From positions 310,001 to 374,000 of the forward strand of contig NZ_BMWA01000003.1 of assembly GCF_014650995.1 (NCBI RefSeq): 64,000 nt of DNA, written 5' to 3'. Below, piece by piece: positions 7,461-15,885 of this stretch. Each line of letters begins with the position of its first letter. Position 1 is the first letter of the stretch. The notes below the pieces were generated by a model. That model had not been told where the DNA came from, did no database searches, and was given only the letters and a program-made list of their open reading frames with translations. This stretch comes from Streptomyces viridiviolaceus (GTDB lineage Bacteria > Actinomycetota > Actinomycetes > Streptomycetales > Streptomycetaceae). Position numbers and translations under genes: made by a program.

Positions 7461-8708
7461 ATGGCTCCACAGCACAAGCGGACGCGGATTCGCAGGCTGG
7501 CCGTGGGCGCGGCGGCGGTCGCCGCGTCGGCCGCCGTGGCGGCCGTTCCCGCGGCGGGGGTGGGGGTGGTGCGAGCCGCCGATCCGGGCGTTCCGGCGCC
7601 GACCCCGACCGCGGCCCTCGCCGGACCGCCCCCGGCCCCCGGGCCGGAGAAGCCCCCGGCGGCCGTCCCGGTCCCGGGGAAGGAGGTCCCGGCCTTCGGC
7701 GCCTTCCTCAGCTCCGACCAGCGTGGCGTGGCGCGCATGGCGCAGCTCAGCCGCTGGCTGGGCGGTGCCGAGCTCCGTGTCGGCCACACCTACCTGCCCG
7801 GCAACCGCTGGAGCGACATCGAGGGCGACATCCACTTCCTCGAGGCGTGGGCGCGCTGGCGCAACGAGAAGGACGACCGGATGCTCGTCCTCAACGTTCC
7901 CCTGCAGGAGCGCAACGAGGAGGGCGTCCCCGACGACGAGGTCCGGCGGCTGCTGCGGCGGGGTGCGGCCGGGGAGTTCGACCACCACTTCCGTGCCCTG
8001 GCCGAGCGACTGGTCCGGCTGAAGGTGCCGGACACGGTCCTGGTGCTCGGCTGGGAGATGAACGGCATCACGTACACCCACCGGTGCGGGCCGGACCCTC
8101 AGTCCTGGAAGAAGTACTGGAACCGGATCGTCACCACCATGCGTTCGGTGCCGGGCCAGAAGTTCCGTTTCGACTTCACGCCGAGCCGTGGCCGGGACGC
8201 CGTTCCGTGGACACAGTGCTACCCGGGGGACGACACCGTCGACGTCATCGGCATGGACGCCTACGACCAGCCGGCCGGGATGTCCTTCGACCAGCAGGTG
8301 AAGGAGCCCTACGGGCTTCAGGGCCATGTGGATTTCGCGAAGGCCCACGGCAAACCCATTTCCTATCCCGAGTGGGGGCTTTTCCGTAACGGCGACAATC
8401 CCGAGTACATGCGGGGCATGCTCGCGTGGTTCGACGAGCACAAGCCGCTCTACAACACGCTGACCGACTACTGCCCGCACGGTGTGTGGCAGTGCGGGGC
8501 CAACCCGCGCTCGTCGCGCGTCTACCGGTCCGCCCTCTTCGGCCGTACCGACGAGACGGCCCCCGCCCCCACCCCCACCCCGACACCCACCCCCACCGCA
8601 CCGCTGCCCCCGGCGGGCTGCTCGCCGCTGGACCTGGGCAGCTGGGTGGAGTACTGGCTCGGAGGCAAGCTCTGCCTCCGCTTCGACTGGTGGTCGCGCG
8701 ACGACTAG
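7461..8708 (+). CDS. Secreted GH26-like glycoside hydrolase
   Basis: 415 residues from an ATG behind a strong GGAAGGAAGGAG ribosome site. An N-terminal signal peptide (RRLAVGAAAVAASAAVAAVPAAG) is followed by a Pro-rich linker and a TIM-barrel-like domain. GWEMNG (~200) and YPEWGLF (~300) look like the acid/base and nucleophile glutamates of family GH26 (clan GH-A) endo-mannanases and related enzymes. A PTPTPTPTPTP linker leads to a short C-terminal segment with two cysteines and many Trp/Leu, perhaps a small binding module. It is divergent from the ATP-grasp gene and next to the polysaccharide operon, so it may cut or trim that polymer. Substrate unproven; other clan A families are possible. 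Confidence 0.8.
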   Translation: MAPQHKRTRIRRLAVGAAAVAASAAVAAVPAAGVGVVRAADPGVPAPTPTAALAGPPPAPGPEKPPAAVPVPGKEVPAFGAFLSSDQRGVARMAQLSRWLGGAELRVGHTYLPGNRWSDIEGDIHFLEAWARWRNEKDDRMLVLNVPLQERNEEGVPDDEVRRLLRRGAAGEFDHHFRALAERLVRLKVPDTVLVLGWEMNGITYTHRCGPDPQSWKKYWNRIVTTMRSVPGQKFRFDFTPSRGRDAVPWTQCYPGDDTVDVIGMDAYDQPAGMSFDQQVKEPYGLQGHVDFAKAHGKPISYPEWGLFRNGDNPEYMRGMLAWFDEHKPLYNTLTDYCPHGVWQCGANPRSSRVYRSALFGRTDETAPAPTPTPTPTPTAPLPPAGCSPLDLGSWVEYWLGGKLCLRFDWWSRDD

Positions 8709-8721
8709 CGCTCCCGTCGAC

Positions 8722-8765
8722 CCGGCCGGTGGCGGCCGGCCCGTACCGGGCGCCGCCACGGCCGG
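8722..8765. terminator. Hairpin after the GH26-like gene
   Basis: 8722-8736 pairs with 8752-8765 with one bulged G and a 15-base loop. It starts 14 bases after the stop codon and faces the convergent Wzz-like gene. Confidence 0.6.
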
Positions 8766-8851
8766 GGACCGTCCGTGCTCCCGCTCCCCGGCCCGGGCCG
8801 ATGCGGCCACCGCGTGCCGGCGGGCGGCGTGTCCGGTCGGGTTCATCGGCG

Positions 8852-9508
8852 TCATTGCTTTCCGTGCACATCGGCGGCGACGGCCGGATTGGGGACCGAG
8901 GGCGCGGGGGCGGGGCCGTCGTTCCGGCCGGCCCGTCTCGGCCGTGCCAGCAGGGCCAGGCCGCCCAGCAGCCCGCCCGCGCTCGCGCCCACGGCGGTGG
9001 TCACCGCCGGTGACGCGGACGTCGGCTCGCTCGGCTTCACCGCACGCGAGAACTGCACCAGGCGGACCTGGGTGCTGTCCTTGGTGTGGTCCGCGTGCTG
9101 CGTCAGGGCGCGGGAGACCGCGTTGGCCATGTCGACGGCGAGGCCGGGCCGCGAGGAGGTGGCCGAGACGGCGACCATCGGAGCGTCCGGCGAGGTCGCC
9201 GCGCGCACTCGGTCCCGCAGCGTGCGCACCGGCACGCCCGCCCACACCTGCGCGTCCCCGAGCACCGCGAGCTGCGTGGCCACCCGGCCGTACGCCTGCG
9301 CGAAACCGCGGGCGGCCTCCGGGGTGGACTTCGAGGTCGGTACGGCGACGACGTAACTGGTGGCCGTGTAGGTCACGGGTGTGAGCAGCCCGTACGCGCC
9401 ACCGGCCAGGCCGCCGACGAGGGCGCCGGCCGCGAGCGCGGACCAGGACGGCAGCCTCCTGTCACGAGCCAGGTACTTCAGGCGCTGACGGGTCGGAGTG
9501 TCGGTCAT
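8852..9508 (-). CDS. Wzz-like polysaccharide chain-length/co-polymerase membrane protein
   Basis: 218 residues. The topology is that of Wzz proteins: short cytoplasmic N-terminus, TM1 (LAAGALVGGLAGGAYGLL, ~22-40), an outside domain with the start motif TPVTYTATSYVVAV, and TM2 (VTTAVGASAGGLLGGLALLA, ~170-190). No tyrosine-kinase Walker motifs follow, so it is not a full BY-kinase. It is the last gene of the exopolysaccharide operon, with its start overlapping the glycosyltransferase stop by 4 bp. Expected to set polymer length with the Wzy-like protein. The outer domain is shorter than in enterobacterial Wzz. Confidence 0.75.
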   Translation of the reverse strand: MTDTPTRQRLKYLARDRRLPSWSALAAGALVGGLAGGAYGLLTPVTYTATSYVVAVPTSKSTPEAARGFAQAYGRVATQLAVLGDAQVWAGVPVRTLRDRVRAATSPDAPMVAVSATSSRPGLAVDMANAVSRALTQHADHTKDSTQVRLVQFSRAVKPSEPTSASPAVTTAVGASAGGLLGGLALLARPRRAGRNDGPAPAPSVPNPAVAADVHGKQ

Positions 9509-10659
9509 GACGGGCTTGCTCCGAGGGGTGAGAAGGATGACGACGAACGGGAGACGGCGGCCGCGTACACGTCCATGAGGCGGGCCGTGCTCCGGGTGAT
9601 GCTGTAGCGGTGCGCGACCTCCGGGGCCGTGCGCGGCCGGGCGCCCGCCGCGCGCACCTCGGTGATCGCCCGGGCGTAGGCCTCGGGCCCGCCGCGGACC
9701 CGGCGGGCGCCGACGGTGGCCGCCGGCGGCAGGTCCTCGATCGCCGGGCAGGAGGCGTAGAGCACGGGCAGGCCCGATGCCAGCGCCTCCACGACGGCCA
9801 GGCCGAAGGCCTCCTCCGCGGAAGGGGACGCGAACAGGTCCATCGCCGAGGTGAGGGAGGGAAGGTCGGGTCCCGGGGAGCCGTCGGGGACGTAGGGACG
9901 TTCGCCGGTGAACAGGACGCGGCCCGCCACACCGGCCTCGTGGGCCGTGCGCCGCAGGAGGTGTTCCTCGGGTCCGCCGCCCACCAGCAGCAGCCAGTGG
10001 TCGTCCCCGAGCCGGGCGAGCGCGTGGATCAGGACGTCGAAACGCTTGCCGGGGGCGAGCCGGCCGACGCCGCCGACGACGAACGCCCCCTCCGGCAGGC
10101 CGAGGCGGCGCCGGGTGCGCTCGCGCCGCTCCGGGTCGAAGCGGAAGCGGTCCAGGTCGATGCCGTTCGGGACGACCTCGATGCGGGGCGCGGGCACCCC
10201 CCACCGTTTGAGGCGGTCCGCCACCGCCGAGGAGACGGCGACCGTCGCCGAGCCGAGGCGCTCGCTGGCGAGGTACAGCGCGCGGACCCCCGGCGTCAGG
10301 CTGCGGCCCTCCATCTGCGAGTCGCCCAGGGAGTGTTCGGTGGCGACGACGGCGCGTACGCCGGCGATGCGCGCGGCGAGCCGGCCGTAGACGCAGGCCC
10401 GGTACAGGTGCGTGTGCACCAGGTCGTAGCCGCCGGCGCGGATCACCCGGACCAGTTGGGGCAGCGCGGTCAGGTCGCGGTTGCCGCCCATGCCGAGATG
10501 CACGACGCGGACGCCGTCGGCGGTGAGGCCCTCGGCGACCGCGCCCGGGTTGGTGAGCGTGACGACGTCGCAGTCGACCGGCAGATGGCGCAGCAGCAGG
10601 CGCAGTTGCTGCTCGGCCCCGCCGACGCCGAGGCCGGTGATGATGTGCAGGGCTCTCAT
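9505..10659 (-). CDS. GT4-family glycosyltransferase
   Basis: 384 residues with GT-B architecture. The N-terminal domain begins IITGLGVGGAEQQL, the glycine-rich acceptor loop common in GT4 enzymes. The C-terminal domain has VPNGIDLDRF, VGGVGRLAPGKRFD and the nucleotide-sugar motif SPSAEEAFGLAVVEALASG (the EX7E pattern). Cytoplasmic, retaining sugar transferase; probably adds one residue of the lipid-linked repeat unit. One base separates it from the deacetylase stop upstream and it overlaps the Wzz-like gene by 4 bp. Confidence 0.88.
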   Translation of the reverse strand: MRALHIITGLGVGGAEQQLRLLLRHLPVDCDVVTLTNPGAVAEGLTADGVRVVHLGMGGNRDLTALPQLVRVIRAGGYDLVHTHLYRACVYGRLAARIAGVRAVVATEHSLGDSQMEGRSLTPGVRALYLASERLGSATVAVSSAVADRLKRWGVPAPRIEVVPNGIDLDRFRFDPERRERTRRRLGLPEGAFVVGGVGRLAPGKRFDVLIHALARLGDDHWLLLVGGGPEEHLLRRTAHEAGVAGRVLFTGERPYVPDGSPGPDLPSLTSAMDLFASPSAEEAFGLAVVEALASGLPVLYASCPAIEDLPPAATVGARRVRGGPEAYARAITEVRAAGARPRTAPEVAHRYSITRSTARLMDVYAAAVSRSSSSFSPLGASPS

Positions 10660-10660
10660 C

Positions 10661-11425
10661 TCACAGCCCTTCCACCGGGCGCCGGCGCAGCCGGTGCAGA
10701 CGGTGCTTGAGGAACAGCCGCCACGTCGTGTCGTTCTGACCGACGTGGACGCGCGGCAGGGCGTGCGGACCGGTCAGCGGGCCGGGGTCGATGGCGCAGG
10801 CATAGGTGTATCCCGCCTCCCGTACGGCCTCGACGGCACGGGCGTCGACGGTGCCGTACGGGTAGCAGAAGCCGTCGACGCGGGTGCCGGTCAGCTCCGT
10901 GAGCAGGGCCTGGCTCTCGACGACCTCGGCCTTGAGGGTGACGTCGTCCGCCCGGGTGAGGTCGACGTGCGTCAGTCCGTGCGAGCCGATCTCCACCCCC
11001 TCGGCGGCCGCCTGCCGGATGCCGTCCGCGGTCAGCAGCGGCTTGCGCGGCCCGAGCGGGTCCCAGGCGTTGACGCCGCCGAGCCGTCCGGGCAGGACGA
11101 AGAGGGTGGCGCCGCAGTTCCAGCGGCGCAGCAGCGGCAGGGCGTGGGTGAGGAAGTCGGCGTACCCGTCGTCGAAGGTGAGCCCGACCAGGCCCCGCCC
11201 CTCGCCCCGGGCGCGGGCGGCGAGCAGGTCGGCCACGGACACGCCGCGCAGCCCGCGCCTGCGCAGCCAGGCCAGCTGCCTGCCGAGCCGTTCCGGCGTG
11301 ACGGTGATGCGGTACGGATCGTCCGAGCAGTCGCCCACCGAGTGGTACATCGCCACCCACGGCAGCGGGCCGGGGCGTGGGGCGGGGAGTCTGCCGGTCT
11401 CGACGGAATCAACGGAAGCGGCCAT
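10661..11425 (-). CDS. Polysaccharide deacetylase (NodB/CE4 family) without signal peptide
   Basis: 254 residues. CE4 motifs are in order: VAMYHSVGD (~25-33), motif 1 TFDDGY (~84-89) with the catalytic base and metal Asp, motif 2 SHGLTH (~148-153) with the two metal histidines, and motif 3 CYPYG (~187-191). The family removes N- or O-acetyl groups from GlcNAc-containing glycans using a divalent metal. No signal peptide or membrane anchor is visible, so it should act in the cytoplasm, perhaps on a lipid-linked precursor; most CE4 enzymes are secreted. It overlaps the flippase gene by 17 bp. Confidence 0.87.
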   Translation of the reverse strand: MAASVDSVETGRLPAPRPGPLPWVAMYHSVGDCSDDPYRITVTPERLGRQLAWLRRRGLRGVSVADLLAARARGEGRGLVGLTFDDGYADFLTHALPLLRRWNCGATLFVLPGRLGGVNAWDPLGPRKPLLTADGIRQAAAEGVEIGSHGLTHVDLTRADDVTLKAEVVESQALLTELTGTRVDGFCYPYGTVDARAVEAVREAGYTYACAIDPGPLTGPHALPRVHVGQNDTTWRLFLKHRLHRLRRRPVEGL

Positions 11426-13115
11426 GGGTGAGCCTTCGTTTGACGGTGCGTACGGAGCGCAGTGCGGACGGGAATCCCTGGGCGCCCAGGGCCCAGGCGA
11501 GCAGGACGAAGACGGCGGTCACGGTCAGACAGCCCGCCGCCAGGCCCGCCACCGGGGACTGGAGCCGGCTCGCCACGAACGCCCCGGCGACGGTGGCGGC
11601 GATCGTGGCGAGCACGGGCCTGCTCAGCTCGGCCAGGACCTGCCGGACGCGGACGGTGACACTGTTCGGTCCGGCGCCACGGGAGGTGCGCAGGCCGGCG
11701 AGCAGCAGGGCGGCGGTGGCGGTGATGCCGAAGGCGTTGGCCGCGGCGATCCCCGCCACCCCCCAGGGCCGCACGGTCACGGCGCCGATCAAGGACGTCA
11801 CGGCGATGCCCGCGGCCATCACGCCGACGGGGTACCAGCTGGGCCGGCCTGCCGAGAAGTACGAGCGGACCAGCGCGCCCACCAGGGTCTGGCCCAGCAG
11901 CCCGAGGGCGTACACGCGCATGACGTCGGCCGTCGCCACGGTGTCGTCCGCGGTGAACGCGCCGCGCTGGAAGAGCAGTTCGATCATCTGCGGGGCGCAG
12001 GCGATCACCGCAGACATGCCCAGCAGGACCACGCAGGAGGCCAGCACCAGGTCCCGCTCCACCCGGCTGCGGGCACGTTCGGTGTCGCCGTCGGCGAGCG
12101 CCCGCGCCACCACGGGGAAGGTGACGGTGCACACCATCAGCGACAGCGTCATCGGGATCTGCGCCACCTTCTGCGCGTAGTTCAGGTGGGAGATGGCCCC
12201 GGACGGCAGGGAGGAGGCGAGGAAGCGTTCGACGAGGACCTGCGACTGCCGGCACAGGGCGAACAGGAGTACGGCGGCGACCAGGGCGAGCCGCATCGGC
12301 CGCTCCTCGACGCCGGACCCGGCCCCGGGACCGTCGGCGGCCGGCGCGGGCGACGTCAGCTGCCGCCACAGGGACGGCAGTTGCACCGCCACCATCAGGC
12401 AGCCGCCCACCGCGACCCCGACCGCCGCGGACCGCACGCCCCACCGGCCGCCGAGCAGGAACATCGCGGCGACGATGCCGGTGTTGTAGGCGACGTAGAT
12501 CGCCGCGGGCGCGAAGAACCGGCGGTGTGCCCGCAGAGCGGCGCTGCAGTACCCGGCGAGTCCGAAGGCCAGCAGGCTGATCGCGGTGAGCCGGGTGCAG
12601 TCGACGGCGAGGCGGGGGTCGGGCAGCCCGGGTGCCAGGACCTGGACCACGTAGGGGGCCGTGCCGGCGACCAGTGCGGCCACCGCGGCGAAGGCGAGGC
12701 ACAGACGGGGCAGGGTGGCGGCGACCAGCGCACGGACCGGGTCCCCCGGGGCACCGCGGGCGCGGCGGGCCAGCGCCAGGCTGAACGCCGGGATCAGCAC
12801 CAGGGCCAGCCCGTCCTCGATCAGCAGCGTGGCGGCCAGCTCCGGCACGGTCCACGCGACGAGGAAGGCGTCCGTGTCGCTCCCGGCCCCGAACAGCCGG
12901 GCCAGTGACTGGTCGCGGACCAGGCCGAGCAGCGAGCCGGCGATGGACAGCGAGGCCGTGACGAGCGTGGCCCGGGCGAGGAACTTCCGTGAGACCGAGG
13001 CCGAGGCCGAGCCCGGGTCGGTGCCCGCCCCGGCCGGGGCGGCCGCACGTGCCGCGGGGACGGTCGCCGCCCCGTCGGCCTCGGGGCCGGGCGTCTGTGA
13101 AGGCACCACCGTCAT
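11409..13115 (-). CDS. MurJ/MviN-type lipid-linked oligosaccharide flippase (Wzx role)
   Basis: 568 residues with about 14 hydrophobic segments. The first helices hold ATLVTASLSIAGSLLGLVRDQSLARLFGAGSDTDAF, cut here as LVRDQSLARLFGAG, the MurJ N-terminal signature; the rest fits the MOP superfamily. A hydrophilic Ala/Pro-rich N-terminus (~45 residues) precedes TM1. Between a Wzy-like gene (4-bp overlap upstream) and a deacetylase, it most likely flips the polysaccharide repeat unit on undecaprenyl diphosphate. An extra copy of a lipid II flippase is the alternative, but the context argues against it. Confidence 0.85.
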   Translation of the reverse strand: MTVVPSQTPGPEADGAATVPAARAAAPAGAGTDPGSASASVSRKFLARATLVTASLSIAGSLLGLVRDQSLARLFGAGSDTDAFLVAWTVPELAATLLIEDGLALVLIPAFSLALARRARGAPGDPVRALVAATLPRLCLAFAAVAALVAGTAPYVVQVLAPGLPDPRLAVDCTRLTAISLLAFGLAGYCSAALRAHRRFFAPAAIYVAYNTGIVAAMFLLGGRWGVRSAAVGVAVGGCLMVAVQLPSLWRQLTSPAPAADGPGAGSGVEERPMRLALVAAVLLFALCRQSQVLVERFLASSLPSGAISHLNYAQKVAQIPMTLSLMVCTVTFPVVARALADGDTERARSRVERDLVLASCVVLLGMSAVIACAPQMIELLFQRGAFTADDTVATADVMRVYALGLLGQTLVGALVRSYFSAGRPSWYPVGVMAAGIAVTSLIGAVTVRPWGVAGIAAANAFGITATAALLLAGLRTSRGAGPNSVTVRVRQVLAELSRPVLATIAATVAGAFVASRLQSPVAGLAAGCLTVTAVFVLLAWALGAQGFPSALRSVRTVKRRLTHGRFR

Positions 13116-14452
13116 CGCGCCACTGCCTCCCCGACGCGCTCCCCGGCAGCGTCCCGAGGCCTGGCCTCCGGCTCGCCGCAGGCCAGCGCCCACCACGCCG
13201 CGAGCCCGAGGGCCATGGCGGTCAGCACGGTCGAGGGGCCGCCGATGTCCCCGTACACGAAGTCGGTCAGGAGCCAGACCAGCAGCCCGCAGGCGACGAG
13301 CCCGCAGTCGAGGCCCGGTCCGCGGCGGCGGACGAGCAGCAGCCGCCGGGCACCGCACACCAGCAGCGCCAGCCAGCTCCCGACGAGCGTGACCAGACCG
13401 ATCAGGCCCTGCTCGCTCAGCACCAGCAAGTACATGCTGTGCGGCGACAGCAGCGCCTGCTTGTGGTACTCCGCTCCGGCGCCCTCGATGTCGCTGCCCG
13501 ACGACAGGGCCACCGTGGCGTGCGCGTCACGGTACTCGGGAAAGTTCTTCAGGCCCACGCCGGTCAGCGGGTGCTCCCGCCACATGCCGGTGGCCGACGC
13601 CCACAGGGTGTACCGGTCGACGACGGACTGGTCGGGCGCGTCGGTGACCTGCGCGATGCTGTCGATCCGTTCCTGCAGCGCCGCAGTGCCGACGCCGAAC
13701 CCGCCCATCAGGATCACCCCGGCGGCGGCCACCGCGGCGGCCACCTTCAGCGCGCGGCGCAGCCCGGCCATGGCCAGTTGCGCGGCGCACGTCAGGGCGG
13801 TCGCGATCCAGGCGCCCCGGCTGAAGGAGAGCGCCAGCGGCAGCAGCAGCACCGCGGCGCACACCGCGGCGGCCAGCCGCTGCCGTACGGGCGCCCGGCC
13901 CAGCGCGATCCCGGCCGCGCACACCAGGCCGAGGGACACCACCGTCGCCATGCCCATCACGTCCCCGGCCCCGAAGGTGCCGACCGCCCGGATGCCCTCG
14001 CCCTGGTAGGAGGCGCCGGTGCCGGTGGCGTACTGGTGCACGCCGACGGCCCCCTGCCACAGCGCGAGGCCCACGAACGACCAGGCCAGCACACGGAAGC
14101 CGGCCCGGTCGCGGAGCAGGATCAGCACCGCGGCCGGGACGAGCACGAAGATCTGCAAATAACGGCCCATGCCGGCGAGCCCGGCCTGGGGCGAGGACGC
14201 TCCCAGCGCGGCGAGCGCGATCCCGACGACCGGCAGGCCCAGCACCAGGGCCGCCGCGGGCGACAGCGGGCGCCGCCGTTCGCGCAGGACACGGATCACG
14301 CAGTAGCCCACCACCAGCCCGGAGACCACGTCCGCGGGTCCCGCGCCGTCCCCCGTCAGCGGCAGGGCCAGCAGGACGGGCACCGCCACCAGCGGCAGGA
14401 CCGGCACCAGCGCGGCGGCCCGCCGCGGCAGCGGGGCGAGAGCGTGGCTCAC
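13112..14452 (-). CDS. O-antigen ligase/polymerase (Wzy-like) membrane protein
   Basis: 446 residues from a GTG at 14452 with GGGGAG about 9 bases upstream; the longer ORF would run far into the preceding gene. About 12 hydrophobic segments with one large extracellular loop. Near TM ends lie SFSRGAW (~215) and HPLTGVGLKNFPEYR (~295-310), the GxGxxxF-like pattern of the O-antigen ligase/Wzy superfamily, followed by an HSMYLLVLSEQGL segment with the conserved His. It should polymerise or transfer the flipped repeat unit outside the membrane. Six bases separate it from the glycosyl-1-phosphate transferase stop. Confidence 0.85.
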   Translation of the reverse strand: MSHALAPLPRRAAALVPVLPLVAVPVLLALPLTGDGAGPADVVSGLVVGYCVIRVLRERRRPLSPAAALVLGLPVVGIALAALGASSPQAGLAGMGRYLQIFVLVPAAVLILLRDRAGFRVLAWSFVGLALWQGAVGVHQYATGTGASYQGEGIRAVGTFGAGDVMGMATVVSLGLVCAAGIALGRAPVRQRLAAAVCAAVLLLPLALSFSRGAWIATALTCAAQLAMAGLRRALKVAAAVAAAGVILMGGFGVGTAALQERIDSIAQVTDAPDQSVVDRYTLWASATGMWREHPLTGVGLKNFPEYRDAHATVALSSGSDIEGAGAEYHKQALLSPHSMYLLVLSEQGLIGLVTLVGSWLALLVCGARRLLLVRRRGPGLDCGLVACGLLVWLLTDFVYGDIGGPSTVLTAMALGLAAWWALACGEPEARPRDAAGERVGEAVAR

Positions 14453-14457
14453 GTCTG

Positions 14458-15885
14458 TCAGCTCCCCGTCGGACGTACCAGCGTGGCCGCGGTGCGCAGG
14501 AGGATGCAGATGTCCTGCCACAGCGACCAGTCGTCGATGTAGGCGTTGTCGAAGCGGCAGCGGTCCTCGATCGAGGTGTCACCGCGCAGCCCGTGGACCT
14601 GGGCGAGACCGGTGATGCCGGTCCGCATGCGGTGACGGGCCGCGTAACCGGGGTAGGTCTGGCTGAACTGCGACACGAAGTAGGGGCGTTCGGGGCGCGG
14701 GCCGACCAGGCTCATGTCGCCCCGGAGCACGTTCCACAGCTGGAGCAGCTCGTCGAGCGAGGTGCGGCGCAGCATGCGGCAGAAGCGGCGCATCTCGTTC
14801 TCGTCGGCCACGCTCCACCGGGTCGCCGACTCGTGCTCGTCGACGGGGCGGTGGGTACGGAACTTCAGCAGCGTGAACGGCTTGCCGTCCCTGCCGATCC
14901 GCTCCTGCCGGAACACCACGCCCGGACCGTCACTGAGACGCAGTGCCGCCGCGCACGCCAGCAGCAGCGGGCCGGCCAGCAGCAACAGCGTGCCCGACAC
15001 GAGGATGTCGAGCATCCGCTTGCCCGCGCCGCCGCCGCGCACGGGGGACAGGTCCAGCCGCCGGCAGGAGAAGCCGGCCAGCCGTTCCCCCGTGGTGTAC
15101 GACGGGCAGTCGGCGTCGACCTCCCAGATCACACAGCCCGAGGCGGCCAGCGTGCGCAGCAGCGGCCCGTGTTCGGTGTGTGCCGAGGGGTGGACGGCGA
15201 GCACCGCCCGCACCCCGTTCTGGATGACCGCCCGCTCGACCTCCTCGCCGGTCCGCAGCACCGGGATCCCCTCCGTGCCGTCCGGCTGCTCGGCGACGAC
15301 ACCCACCGGCCGCACGCCGCACCGCGGGTGGCGCAGCATGGCGGCGGCCACACGCTGTGCGGTGGCCGCCGGGCCGACGACGAGTGCGGCGCGCGGATGG
15401 CGCAGCAGGGCGGCACGCCGTCGCCCGTGCACGGCCGCGCGCAGCACACAGGCCGCCGCAGCCTGCAGGGCGAGGCCCGCCAGCACGGTTCCGGCGGACA
15501 CCGCGTGCTCCGGCCGGTACGCGGCCCAGAGCGCGGCGGCCGCCAGCCAGGAGACGGCGATACGGCCGCACATGGCGGGCAGTTCCTCCAGCAGTCCCGG
15601 TACCGGCGGCCGGCCGTCGCGCGGCCGCAGCAGCAGCGACGCGACGACGAGCAGCGCGATGAGCAGCGGGTGCTGCCGGGTGCCGGTCAGGGCCAGTGCG
15701 CCCAGCAGGGCGGCGGCGCCGTCCGCGGCGATCAGCGGGACCGGGGAGGCCGGCCGCGCGGGGGGCCGGGGGACGGGTGGCCGGACACCGGTGGCGGTGC
15801 CGGGGGCCGGCATGACGGAGACGGGTGAGAATCCGTGGTCCCGTGGCGTTACGCCGGGGGAGGGCACGGTACGTTCGGCAGTCAC
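14458..15885 (-). CDS. Polyprenyl glycosyl-1-phosphate transferase (initiating enzyme, WcaJ/CpsE type)
   Basis: 475 residues. The N-terminal half has four or so membrane helices and a CoA-binding-like Rossmann region. The C-terminal catalytic domain starts at KRMLDILVSG and shows the family order: VVFRQERIGRDGKPFTLLKFRT (given here only as QERIGRDGKPF), RTSLDELLQLWNVLRGDMSLVGPRP (SLDELLQLWNVL) and RHRMRTGITGLAQVHG (RTGITGLAQV). These enzymes transfer sugar-1-phosphate from a nucleotide sugar to undecaprenyl phosphate and start repeat-unit synthesis. It overlaps the flanking GT4 gene by 4 bp. First sugar unknown. Confidence 0.9.
   Translation of the reverse strand: MTAERTVPSPGVTPRDHGFSPVSVMPAPGTATGVRPPVPRPPARPASPVPLIAADGAAALLGALALTGTRQHPLLIALLVVASLLLRPRDGRPPVPGLLEELPAMCGRIAVSWLAAAALWAAYRPEHAVSAGTVLAGLALQAAAACVLRAAVHGRRRAALLRHPRAALVVGPAATAQRVAAAMLRHPRCGVRPVGVVAEQPDGTEGIPVLRTGEEVERAVIQNGVRAVLAVHPSAHTEHGPLLRTLAASGCVIWEVDADCPSYTTGERLAGFSCRRLDLSPVRGGGAGKRMLDILVSGTLLLLAGPLLLACAAALRLSDGPGVVFRQERIGRDGKPFTLLKFRTHRPVDEHESATRWSVADENEMRRFCRMLRRTSLDELLQLWNVLRGDMSLVGPRPERPYFVSQFSQTYPGYAARHRMRTGITGLAQVHGLRGDTSIEDRCRFDNAYIDDWSLWQDICILLRTAATLVRPTGS

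Noticed and set aside
8560..8620. PTPTPTPTPTP low-complexity tract in the GH26-like gene
   Set aside because: A normal linker in secreted hydrolases of this genus; not an independent element.
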